Numbered from the stretch's first letter, positions 9,088 through 16,080 are shown. The stretch is DNA of 64,000 nt from Glaciecola sp. 33A (GCF_002836745.1 NZ_PJAR01000044.1:434001-498000); one strand, 5' to 3'. Program-made: numbers and translations. Notes: a model not told the origin generated them from the letters alone.

Positions 9088-9246
9088 TGAATCCAAAGCC
9101 CCGCGAGTGATTACCTGAAGGTTTGCACTCGCGGGGCTTTTTGTTGCTTTTAATTCTTCCAAACTCATCGATTAAACTATACTCTTAACACGCTGTATTA
9201 ATTGAATTTTGATGATTGTTAATATGAATGCTAGTGTTGTTGAATG
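9088..9246 (+). repeat. Inter-module spacer repeat, copy A
   Basis: Shares with 11414-11556 the opening TTGAATCCAAAGCC, a GC-rich hairpin, the block CTGTATTAATTGAA and a GTTAGTGTTG-like segment. Each copy then leads directly into TATATGCAGGCACGATA, the start of the Rhs core. The repeat probably derives from one ancestral 3' end and gives neighbouring modules a second homologous flank for recombination. Confidence 0.65.
9095..9142 (+). terminator. Strong terminator after Rhs module 1
   Basis: A 15-pair stem, AAAGCCCCGCGAGTG against CACTCGCGGGGCTTT, with a 16-base loop and T run. It ends module 1 and lies about 105 bases before the core of module 2. The equivalent position after module 3 (11424 on) holds a decayed version. 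Confidence 0.85.
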
Positions 9247-9897
9247 TATATGCAGGCACGATACTATGATCCAGTTATCGGGCGGTTTTATTCGAATGAT
9301 CCGGTGGGGGCTGTTTCGCATCTCGGCGGGGCCGCAGGTATAAATGGATTTAATCGCTATGCATATGCAAATAACAATCCGTATAAATTCACTGACCCTT
9401 CAGGTATGGCTCCAGAGTTTGTTGATGCGATTAAGCAACAGGTACAATTGTTCGCCCAAAGCTTTGGATATAGCTCCCCCTCACAAGGTAACCAAAATAT
9501 AGCTGCCGATTCAGCGTCGGCAGCTAAGCAAATTTCAAGTGATGTTGGCAATGCAGCGGTTGATATTGCGACGGTTACTGCAAGTGTCACAGGAGCTGTA
9601 GCCGCAGATTCTTTAGGACCAGCAGCCTTGGTAACTGGGTTGATTCCCGGAGGGCAAGGGGTTTCAGGAGCTTTGACGGTTGCGGATGTAGCTGTAAATG
9701 GTGGTATCGCTGAAGCTCTTGGAGCTAGTACTGGTGCAGCCACATCTTTAGTTGTTGATGATGCTCTTACTAATAGTGGTAATTTTTCAGGTAATTTAAA
9801 AACTCGCTTACTATCAAGCGTAGCCTCAACAATCGTTGGTGATGCTGTAACTGAAGTTGTAAAACCTGTCGAAGATAATGTTATGGAGAATCAATGA
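9244..9897 (+). CDS. Orphan Rhs C-terminal tip, module 2
   Basis: A second displaced Rhs tip. It starts with the same core segment (MQARYYDPVIGRFYSNDPVG, then NRYAYANNNPYKFTDPSG) and carries a tip closely related to module 1 (APEFVDAIKQQVQLFAQSF, then an Ala/Val/Gly-rich hydrophobic region). The two diverge increasingly toward the C-terminus. ATG 9244 and ATG 9250 are both possible; neither has a clear ribosome site. The stop overlaps the following small membrane protein by 4 bases (ATGA). The array suggests a duplication of a tip/immunity pair followed by divergence. A membrane-acting or secreted toxin is a guess from the hydrophobic composition. Confidence 0.75.
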   Translation: MYMQARYYDPVIGRFYSNDPVGAVSHLGGAAGINGFNRYAYANNNPYKFTDPSGMAPEFVDAIKQQVQLFAQSFGYSSPSQGNQNIAADSASAAKQISSDVGNAAVDIATVTASVTGAVAADSLGPAALVTGLIPGGQGVSGALTVADVAVNGGIAEALGASTGAATSLVVDDALTNSGNFSGNLKTRLLSSVASTIVGDAVTEVVKPVEDNVMENQ

Positions 9898-10145
9898 AAT
9901 CCAAGCAATTAAAGTTAAAGGTCGATTCAAGAACGCTCATTTATTTATTTATTTGTGTTGGAGGAGTTTATACGGTGGTGTTCTCAATATTAGATGGTGA
10001 TATCTTATTGAAAGGTTCACTAATCTCTAGAGAAAATTCCCCTTTTTATTTTTGGAGTTTTATAGTCTTTATTAGTTGCGTAGTCTTAGCCTGCATGAAA
10101 TGGTTTTTAGAGTCTTTATTTCGATCGGACGAAAAAGAGCACTAA
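9894..10145 (+). CDS. Small two-helix membrane protein, putative immunity to Rhs tip 2
   Basis: An 83-residue protein with two hydrophobic helices (about 14-32 and 51-70), related to the 78-residue product of 8766-9002 by LLKG..IS and PFYFW between the helices. Its ATG overlaps the stop of module 2, so it is probably translated with it. The divergence of the two membrane proteins matches that of the two tips, as expected if each protects only against its own tip. The function is inferred from context. Confidence 0.6.
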   Translation: MKSKQLKLKVDSRTLIYLFICVGGVYTVVFSILDGDILLKGSLISRENSPFYFWSFIVFISCVVLACMKWFLESLFRSDEKEH

Positions 10146-10200
10146 GCTGTACATCTATGACATTAAAAATAGTGACACAGTTGGTGTAACTAAGGATGAT

Positions 10201-10809
10201 GTGGGGTATACAGGGCATAAGTTTGACGCAGATTTGGGTTTAAGTTATATGCAGGCACGATACTATGATCCAGTCATAGGTCGTTTCTATTCTAATGATC
10301 CGGTTGATGCTGTTTCTCATTTAAGTAATGAAGAAGGGATTAAAGGATTTAATAGATACTCATATGCTGTAAATAACCCATACAAATACACTGATCCTGA
10401 CGGAAAAGCTATTTGCGGTGGAATATGTATTGGTGTAGCTATTATTGCTGCCAAAGTTGGGCCTAAGATATATAAAGCATACAAAGTTTATAAGTCTAAT
10501 AAACGTATTCAGAAAGTCTTAAAGAATAAGCAAAGCACAGGCAAAAAAGGTGAACATACATCTAGCAATGGCAGTAAAGAAGCTGATAAAGACTTTAAAA
10601 CTTTGACCAAAGGTAGTGACGTTAAAACTGTTGAAAATGGAACAAAAGTTGGTAAGACTCCTGACGGTAGAACTGTTGACAAGCATGGTAGTTCTGGTAA
10701 GTCTGGCAAAGGGGCTGATGTGAAAAAAGGTACTGATTCGATAAAAATTAATAATGAAAGTGGAAAGCGGACTCAAACAGCGATACGTTACCCAGAGGAT
10801 AAAACATGA
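10201..10809 (+). CDS. Orphan Rhs C-terminal tip, module 3
   Basis: A third Rhs tip. It retains more of the core than the others: VGYTGHKFDADLGLSYMQ before the common ARYYDPVIGRFYSNDPV, then RYSYAVNNPYKYTDPDG. A GTG at 10201 with AAGGA just upstream could start it; the frame continues upstream into the end of the previous gene. The tip has one hydrophobic segment, a Lys-rich low-complexity stretch, and a C-terminal domain with TPDGRTVDKHGSSG and ending IRYPEDKT. The last motif recurs in module 4. The stop overlaps the next gene by 4 bases. Unlike modules 2 and 4 it has no spacer repeat upstream. The target is unknown. Confidence 0.72.
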   Translation: MGYTGHKFDADLGLSYMQARYYDPVIGRFYSNDPVDAVSHLSNEEGIKGFNRYSYAVNNPYKYTDPDGKAICGGICIGVAIIAAKVGPKIYKAYKVYKSNKRIQKVLKNKQSTGKKGEHTSSNGSKEADKDFKTLTKGSDVKTVENGTKVGKTPDGRTVDKHGSSGKSGKGADVKKGTDSIKINNESGKRTQTAIRYPEDKT

Positions 10810-11396
10810 TCATTGTTGACGAGAAAAAGCTAGAGGCAGCAGAGTCACTAGTTAACACGATAAAAACTAAGTTGTATAACGAAGATACCAAGCCTTTCCC
10901 TGAATTTGCACTGGCTAAAGAATTTACTCCACTGCTTTGGAATGAAACAGAAGGATGTCAGCTAGATGGTAATTCGTGGATAGATAAAAATAAATTCATA
11001 GCATTACAGAAGGCAAAAGAATCGGTATCTGATAACAATTCCTTTTATATCGCTTGGGCATTTAGAGAGCTAGATGATAATGGTAAACCAAAAGCGAGAA
11101 CGATAATTGAATTGCCTTTCGATTGGGATCTTGTTGAAAGTTATGAAAGTGAGTTGGATTATCATTTTAATCAACTCTACATATTTGATGACAGTTTGAC
11201 TTGGTTTTTACATATAGATGACTCCGTGATTTTAGCTGGAACTCCAAAGTTTATTGATAATTTTATCGAACACATTGGTGGTATGGATAACGCCAAGAAA
11301 ATGTTTGAGAAGTATTTTAATGAAGCAAGTTCAGAAGACGTTATCGTTTGGGTGAGTAAAATCAAACATCATTTTTTGAGTAATACTCAGAGTTAG
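10806..11396 (+). CDS. Unknown protein, putative immunity to Rhs tip 3
   Basis: A soluble acidic protein of 196 residues with no signal peptide or membrane segment. It overlaps the tip-3 gene by ATGA, the normal arrangement for Rhs/CDI immunity genes. No family was recognised. It has aromatic-rich stretches (NSFYIAWAFRELDD, LTWFLHIDDSV) that suggest a compact alpha/beta fold. It is not visibly related to the partner of tip 4 despite the similar tip ends, which is unexpected if the tips share a toxin fold. Confidence 0.65.
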   Translation: MIIVDEKKLEAAESLVNTIKTKLYNEDTKPFPEFALAKEFTPLLWNETEGCQLDGNSWIDKNKFIALQKAKESVSDNNSFYIAWAFRELDDNGKPKARTIIELPFDWDLVESYESELDYHFNQLYIFDDSLTWFLHIDDSVILAGTPKFIDNFIEHIGGMDNAKKMFEKYFNEASSEDVIVWVSKIKHHFLSNTQS

Positions 11397-11413
11397 AATA
11401 ATACAAATATACT

Positions 11414-11556
11414 TTTTGAATCCAAAGCCTCGCATTTGCGGGGGGGTGTTTATATAGCATAAGGGTTTGCAAATTCACTTCTCATGGTTATACTTTAATC
11501 TACTGTATTAATTGAAAAATATCATAGTTTGTTAGTGTTGGTAGTTCGTACTAATT
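11414..11556 (+). repeat. Inter-module spacer repeat, copy B
   Basis: The counterpart of 9088-9246: TTTTGAATCCAAAGCC, a GC-rich remnant of the terminator (GCCTCGCATTTGCGGGG), CTGTATTAATTGAAAA and TTGTTAGTGTTGG, ending just before the Rhs core at 11557. The hairpin has lost most of its symmetry, so termination here may be poor. Confidence 0.6.
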
Positions 11557-11559
11557 TAT

Positions 11560-12171
11560 ATGCAGGCACGATATTATGATCCAGTTATAGGTCGTTTCTA
11601 CTCAAATGATCCTGTTGGTGCTGTTTCCCATTTAAACACTCAGAATGGAATTCATGGGTTCAATCGTTATGCATATGCAAATAATAATCCATATAAGTAT
11701 ACAGATCCAGATGGTGAGGCAACTGCGTTAGCTGCTGGGATTGCCGGAACAGCAGTCTGTGGACCTATTTGTGGTGGAATCGCTTTTGTTGCAACTGCAA
11801 TAGCAACAGGTTACGTTCTTAGTGAAGTTGCTAGCGATGAATCTCCTGGCGGTGATGTTGTTGACGGTATAAAAGAGGGTAAATCGCCGGCTAAAGGTGA
11901 AGCGGGAGCTAAAGGTCAATTAGAGGAGACTGGCGGTCAAGATGGTGCAAAAGGCGATCTTGGAAGCTTACCGATTAAGGAAGGCACTGAATGGTCAAAT
12001 GGAAACAGTCAAGGTGGAACCCTTGATGATGGTAGCGGAAGGAAAGTTAATGTTCATCCAAGCGGCGGTGGTGATTCGCATCCAAAAGGTACACCAACCT
12101 TAGAAGTACAAAAGCCAAATGGAAAACCTGAAGTAAAAATTAGATACCCTGAGAGTCAGTCTAATGAATAA
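11560..12171 (+). CDS. Orphan Rhs C-terminal tip, module 4
   Basis: A fourth Rhs tip, again beginning MQARYYDPVIGRFYSNDPVG and RYAYANNNPYKYTDPDG. After an Ala/Gly-rich hydrophobic segment and a Gly/Glu/Lys linker, the C-terminal domain carries DDGSGRKVNVHPSGGGDSH, then PTLEVQKPNGKPEVKIRYPE. It shares the plan (Asp-Gly-x-x-x-Val, His, Ser-Gly-Gly, IRYPE) with module 3, so both may be versions of one toxin fold, perhaps a nuclease; that is inference. The stop overlaps the next gene by 8 bases. No ribosome site is evident before ATG 11560, so expression may depend on recombination into a full rhs gene. Confidence 0.75.
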   Translation: MQARYYDPVIGRFYSNDPVGAVSHLNTQNGIHGFNRYAYANNNPYKYTDPDGEATALAAGIAGTAVCGPICGGIAFVATAIATGYVLSEVASDESPGGDVVDGIKEGKSPAKGEAGAKGQLEETGGQDGAKGDLGSLPIKEGTEWSNGNSQGGTLDDGSGRKVNVHPSGGGDSHPKGTPTLEVQKPNGKPEVKIRYPESQSNE

Positions 12172-12676
12172 AGAGCAATTAGATAACTTAAATATAATGA
12201 TTAGAGAAAATTTTCTAAATCCTGATGATTATCCTAATGCGAAAAAAAATAAGGCTTTAATCGGAAGCGTTTATAAAAACGATTTCGAAGAGTCTGGAAA
12301 ATGGTTTTCACAAAAAGACTATATTAATGTCATCCAGAAAATAGCTAAATTTTCTAAAGATGAAGAGTTCCTTGTTATTGAGGATTTTGAACGAACATAC
12401 AAGTCTTCTGGCAAAGTTGTTAGGCTAAGCGAAACCGTTGCAGAGTCGTGGATTCAATTTAGTGCTTTTACCGAGCGAACAGATATTCTTTCTTTCTTTG
12501 CTATAGGACGAAGCCAAAATTGGGTTATCTGGGCTAACAGAGACTATTGGTGCATTCTTGTTAAGAAGTCTATTGATAAGATTCTCAAGTTAGACAATAA
12601 ACAAGAATTAAACATTGCTTCTTTTAGTGAGGCTGATGAAGAATTCATTTCATTTATAAAAAATCTTTATTCATAG
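12164..12676 (+). CDS. Unknown protein, putative immunity to Rhs tip 4
   Basis: A soluble protein of 170 residues, overlapping the tip-4 gene by 8 bases and so probably translated with it. It contains FERTYKSSGKVVRLSETVAE and a Trp-rich segment (QNWVIWANRDYWCILVKK). There is no signal peptide or membrane helix. No known family was recognised. The immunity role rests on position only. It is the last gene of the Rhs array; the right-hand 350-base repeat starts about 100 bases downstream. Confidence 0.65.
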   Translation: MNKEQLDNLNIMIRENFLNPDDYPNAKKNKALIGSVYKNDFEESGKWFSQKDYINVIQKIAKFSKDEEFLVIEDFERTYKSSGKVVRLSETVAESWIQFSAFTERTDILSFFAIGRSQNWVIWANRDYWCILVKKSIDKILKLDNKQELNIASFSEADEEFISFIKNLYS

Positions 12677-12775
12677 TGAATAGAACACTTAACTAAATTA
12701 AATAGCCTGTAGGAAAGCACAATCAATGAAATTTCGTGTGATCATCCTTTTTTGATAACTTGAACTTAATTGCCA

Positions 12776-13161
12776 GTGAAGTGGGCAGCAGGTACTGGTC
12801 TTGATGGGTAGTTTATTGCAGTGGCGTTGGCATTTCATGCCAGCGCCACTACTTCTGGTGCTCACAGTTGTGCGTGGAGATATTCCAGATCATTAGCTTT
12901 TATAGCTTGATGTGGAAAATGCATTTGCTTAGAATGAAGACCGTATAAATAAACAGTTAATGGTTGTTGCGAATGCCAATTTATACCGGTCAGCTCCGAG
13001 ACGTTAGCTTATGCAAAATAGAGAATACAGATATTGAATTTTTGTTTGGCTATATTGTTGAGCATGTCAGTCCTCGGTTTAACAAAGACGATTGGTTTGC
13101 TTCAAGTTACTTAGTAAAAATAGAAAAGATAAATGATTTCCTTGTGGCGGAAACCGCCAAC
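12776..13161 (+). repeat. Right copy of the diverged ~350-base direct repeat
   Basis: The counterpart of 6031-6381. It includes an intergenic part with a near-perfect hairpin and the first 63 codons of the gene at 12973. It has about 35 more bases than the left copy, mostly between the hairpin and the start codon. The two copies bracket about 6.4 kb of AbiE and Rhs genes. Confidence 0.75.
12820..12850. other. 14-base-pair hairpin within the right repeat
   Basis: AGTGGCGTTGGCAT, loop TTC, ATGCCAGCGCCACT: 14 pairs with one G-U. It has no T tract, so it is unlikely to be a simple terminator. The left copy (6079-6108) keeps the right arm but has a decayed left arm. It may be a recombination or REP-like structure. 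Confidence 0.6.
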
Positions 13162-13450
13162 AGCATCTACCGCATACCTGCTTTCACGTTAATGACCGTC
13201 CCCTTAGAAGCACTCGATAACATCAGGATGGGAACACCTCCCGAACAGGCTTACGTATTCTTCAAGGCTCTTTTTCTCAACCCTTGCATTAGTCATTTTA
13301 ATCGCTGGTCCAATTGCGGGTTTATTGTGGTCCACTGTAAAAGCATTAACTGCTCCACGCAAATGTTGTTGCAGGTTCAGGATGAAGGAATTTTCTATGC
13401 AATTGCATTTTAACCATATTGGGTACTACATTGATGGCGTTAAAAAGTAG
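12973..13450 (+). pseudogene. Unknown small protein with a frameshift before a membrane segment
   Basis: From ATG 12973 (the frame extends to a TTG at 12964). The first about 95 residues include CKIENTDIEFLFGY, DWFASSYLVKI, ETANSIYRIPAFTLM and MGTPPEQA; the beginning is repeated in the truncated copy at 6193. Near 13258 the original frame turns into an implausible Cys/Asn-rich tail ending at 13413. The +1 frame encodes a good membrane helix (FFSTLALVILIAGPIAGLLW) and stays open to a stop at 13448-13450. I infer a one-base indel, so the intact protein would be a globular domain plus a C-terminal membrane anchor of about 155 residues. The family is unknown. Confidence 0.55.
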
Positions 13451-13506
13451 TGACATTTTGATGCCATTAGCCGTTAACGGATTGGAGTAAAGCGTAAGTT
13501 CTGAGA

Positions 13507-13931
13507 TCATGACTGTGCCTGTTCTGCTTTCAAAAATGCTAATTTGCCTTTAAATACCATTTTGAATACCTGACCAAAAGCGAAACTATTGAGACGGCGC
13601 GACTGAAGATATTTACCTGAATAGAATAAAATCTTGTTGATAAACCTTGGAATAATCAAACGTTATTAACCCCGTCACGGGTAGATAGGTCGGCCGCAAT
13701 ATAGCGCGTCAAAACACCATGCTGATTAGTCAATTTATCGGAAACTGCCTTTAATTTTGCTGCGTTTCTAGCAACCAGAACTGCGGGTTTGTTCTGTTTT
13801 TCCAGCTCTTTAGCAAATGCCAGACCGATGCCACTAGTGGCAACTGTTACCATTACCATTGTTGTTCGTTGTGTGTGTTTATAGTTTTCATTATTTTTTC
13901 TCTTGCCGAGTAAATTGACATGCATATACAT
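13507..13931 (-). pseudogene. Short-chain dehydrogenase remnant with internal deletion
   Basis: The N-terminal frame (13931 down to 13656) reads VTVATSGIGLAFAKELEKQ, then ARNAAKLKAVSDKLTNQHG, a Rossmann start of an SDR. The glycine-rich motif is damaged (A for the first G), and the frame ends after about 90 residues without the NAG or YxxxK segments. Shortly beyond, another frame reads INKILFYSGKYLQSRRLNSF and ends at 13507, which looks like the C-terminal region of the same kind of protein. Most of the middle is missing. It lies downstream of the MarR gene on the same strand and was probably its regulated target. Confidence 0.6.
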
Positions 13932-13937
13932 GTATAT
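13924..13937. promoter_or_regulatory. 14-base palindrome, candidate MarR operator
   Basis: ATATACATGTATAT is a perfect palindrome in the gap between the MarR gene and the SDR remnant. A related sequence lies upstream of the MarR gene at 14417-14430. MarR proteins bind such AT-rich palindromes near their own and neighbouring genes. Confidence 0.45.
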
Positions 13938-13954
13938 ATCAAAAAAAAGACGAA

Positions 13955-14377
13955 TTAATTACCTAACGTTTTTACAAAAACATTGGCTAGTGCCAGTATG
14001 TTGTCGGTCTCTGCGGGTCCAATTTTTTGTTGTAACTCATCTTGTGCTGCTTTCCAAATTGGCAATGCTTCTTCGTAAAGATCAAGACCGGCAGGGCTTA
14101 AACTAATGATCTTCTGTCGCCCATCTTCAGAGTGCACTGATAACGTCAGATAACCATCGCGGATCAGAGGTTTAAGATTACGTGTTAAGGTTGTCTGATC
14201 CAGTACCAAAATCGACTGCAGCTCTTTATTGCTTGTCTCCTTTTTAAACTTCACAGCCCTTAGAATAGAGAATTGACCGACCTTTAGACCTATTATACTT
14301 AAACGCTCTTGATAGAACTGCGTAATCAAGCGACTTGACTTGCGCATGGCGAGGTTAAAGCAAAGGTTGTTATCCAT
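13955..14377 (-). CDS. MarR-family transcriptional regulator
   Basis: A 140-residue winged-helix repressor. The N-terminal dimerisation helix is followed by LKVGQFSILRAVKFKKE, the recognition region NKELQSILVLDQTTLTRNLK and the wing GYLTLSVHSEDGRQKIISLS, then a C-terminal helix. The length and motif order are typical of MarR/SlyA, which usually respond to small phenolic compounds or oxidants. The start is ATG near 14377. Palindromes at 14419-14430 (upstream) and 13924-13937 (downstream) suggest autoregulation and control of the adjacent SDR, which is now broken. The gene itself looks intact. Confidence 0.88.
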   Translation of the reverse strand: MDNNLCFNLAMRKSSRLITQFYQERLSIIGLKVGQFSILRAVKFKKETSNKELQSILVLDQTTLTRNLKPLIRDGYLTLSVHSEDGRQKIISLSPAGLDLYEEALPIWKAAQDELQQKIGPAETDNILALANVFVKTLGN

Positions 14378-14418
14378 AGGTTTTCTTTAATTAATACTTT
14401 TGTAATAAAGCTAAGTAT

Positions 14419-14430
14419 ATGCATATGCAT
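14419..14430. promoter_or_regulatory. Palindrome upstream of the MarR gene
   Basis: ATGCATATGCAT is a perfect 12-base palindrome, overlapping ATATGCATAT. It lies about 42 bases upstream of the MarR start codon, which is where an autoregulatory site is expected. Confidence 0.45.
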
Positions 14431-14595
14431 TCAATTGTCAAGGTACATATTCATATAATACTGAACAGCCCATTTTGAATGCTTGAAAATACACTGTTCA
14501 GAAGTCATTGCCCACAAAATTGCATACTTTCATCCGCTTAGATCGCCCAATAACATCCATCAAAATTAAGTAATAATTGAGCGACCTTCCTGATG

Positions 14596-14856
14596 TTAAT
14601 ACGCAGCTAATAATGGCGAGTTTTTCTCCTTGAGTGCTTTGAGATATTTTGACTCGTCGTAAGCAACATCTGTTTTCCAACATCTAAATAGTATTCTCAC
14701 CCATTTGTATACCGGCACTCCAACATCCGCTTGATGAGAATTACCTTTGGACTTTTGTTACGTATAATAAAGGCCCGCCCAATAAGACTGTCTAACGCTT
14801 TTTGGAGCCCATTCAAAAAAATGACATTGGCCTTTAAATTTACCTAAATATTTTCT
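14596..14856 (-). mobile_element. IS110-family transposase C-terminal fragment
   Basis: Reading the reverse strand from about 14856 to the stop at 14596-14598 gives one frame containing HFFEWAPKSVRQSYWAGLYY, one in-frame TAA, then QKSKGNSHQADV and YKWVRILFRCWKTDVAYDES. This matches the C-terminal end of IS110/IS116-type transposases, where the pattern KWxRILxRCW followed by YDExxYLxAL and SPL is common. About 85 codons remain. The catalytic DEDD and Ser regions are gone and no element ends were found. It is a dead remnant. Confidence 0.7.
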
Positions 14857-15611
14857 AGTGAATTAGAGATTTCATATTATTGAGAGGCTTACATAATAAG
14901 CTTCAAAAGACATTTAGCTTCAACTTTATATGCTAGCTAAAACAAACATGTTCACACAAATAATCTAAAAAACATCGTATTCTACCATTTACCTCCTTCT
15001 CTGAATAAAAAACGGCATAAATAGGGATGGGTTTATTGATAACGTGTTCTTCGAGTAAAGGGACAAGTCGCCCTAGCTCAACTACAACAAATAGTGGTCG
15101 GCAGATTGCTGAGGTTTTGGAATATCTTTAGAGCGAAGTGGAACGTACAGACGATCCACACTGGAACATTTCATGATTTCAGATGAACGTTTTCATGAGT
15201 GTAATCAGCTGAGTAGCCTTTTCATTTGTTGCGTCTAGGCTTCTTTTCGTAACCCATCAGACTTATTTGTGCGTTCCATTAGGATTCTGAAATGTTCCAG
15301 CACCAACAAACGATGTCTGGACTTCCCAGATAAGGACGTGAACTTTCCCTGCACTGCTGCATCATTTACGGTGGCCGTTAAGTCACATTGCTTCGTTGTC
15401 TTGTGCCAACTCGCCTCCAGCCTGCGCCTCATATGATGTTCTTGTTCATCAGCTCGCAGTTTTGCGTCCGGCTTCCTTCAGACAATCCCTCGCGGTTTTG
15501 CCCTTGCCATTCGCTAGTAGTTATCGTTTAATAACAATCAAGTTAAGTAAACGGTGACTTTTCTACAGAGGACTTTCACCTCATTAGTTCACGCCCATGC
15601 TGGGCGTACCA
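14857..15611. other. Gene-poor stretch between the IS remnant and the attC-like hairpin
   Basis: No gene is supported. The part before about 15230 is AT-rich with scattered stops. From about 15240 to 15611 the base composition becomes more balanced, and a hairpin CGCCCA-TGC-TGGGCG lies at 15592-15606. This second part has the look of a conserved non-coding block attached to the following hairpin. A 65-codon minus-strand frame within it has no family features. Confidence 0.4.
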
Positions 15612-15613
15612 AA

Positions 15614-15667
15614 TGCATCAAGCGGATTTTGGCAAGCGCAGCCAAAACCGCTTATGCAAAGTGTTAT
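15614..15667. other. attC-like imperfect hairpin before a small lipoprotein gene
   Basis: TGCATCAAGCGGATTTTGGC, a 7-base loop, then GCCAAAACCGCTTATGCA form a long stem with single-base bulges (left arm 15614-15633, right arm 15641-15658). It is followed by AGTGTTATAT, which resembles the 7-base recombination core of an integron cassette site. Bulged stems followed by GTT-cores are characteristic of attC sites. No integrase gene is in the window, so the call is tentative. Confidence 0.35.
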
Positions 15668-15675
15668 ATCTTCTT

Positions 15676-16080
15676 ATGAAAACTATTTCCGTTTTATGTT
15701 TATTGGCTGTTCTTTCAGGCTGTTTTAGTGAAACAACCTACGCACCATCTTTAAACCTTAGTTATGCGGTTGAACCAATCAGTCTTGCTGAACATGTTTC
15801 TGGTGATTGGGAAACACTTTGTGTTTTAGGCCCTTATTCTGACGATGTATTAGCACAAGAAGTACTCGGGTTTCATTGGCCTTTGGAGACTAATTCTTCT
15901 GTTTGGGTAAATGACGGAGCATCGTTGCTTATCTTTATAAAAAACAAATCTGTTCAGTCCTATTTCGAAGTATCAAGACGTCATTACGACTTTAATTATC
16001 TCGATGAACAATGTATTAATAGAGACCGAGCAATATTCTCAAGAGCGAATGGGCAGGTCGTTGTATTCACACAGTTATAA
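15676..16080 (+). CDS. Small lipoprotein of unknown function
   Basis: From ATG 15676 the product has 134 residues and a lipoprotein signal peptide MKTISVLCLLAVLSGC with lipobox LSGC. I prefer this start to the in-frame ATG at 15613 because the signal peptide begins exactly here and the upstream segment lies in the hairpin. The mature part has two further cysteines and aromatic residues (GDWETLCVLGPYSD, EVSRRHYDF, LDEQCINRDRA), suggesting a small disulfide-stabilised periplasmic domain. The ribosome site is poor. It starts 8 bases after an attC-like site, and TTATAACAAG overlaps its stop, so it may be an integron cassette gene. No family recognised. Confidence 0.65.
   Translation: MKTISVLCLLAVLSGCFSETTYAPSLNLSYAVEPISLAEHVSGDWETLCVLGPYSDDVLAQEVLGFHWPLETNSSVWVNDGASLLIFIKNKSVQSYFEVSRRHYDFNYLDEQCINRDRAIFSRANGQVVVFTQL

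Noticed and set aside
8117-12676. Complete Rhs proteins or a type VI secretion cluster
   Set aside because: No YD-repeat shell, PAAR, VgrG or other secretion gene is present; only the tips occur.
6031-13161. Classical genomic island with integrase and tRNA attachment site
   Set aside because: No integrase, recombinase or tRNA gene seen; the flanking repeats are long and diverged, unlike short att duplications.
13903-14106. Plus-strand frame opposite the MarR gene
   Set aside because: Lies antisense to an intact MarR coding region; codon pattern follows the MarR frame.
15235-15432. 65-codon minus-strand frame in the block before the attC-like hairpin
   Set aside because: No start signal, no recognised family; the whole block has the look of conserved non-coding sequence.
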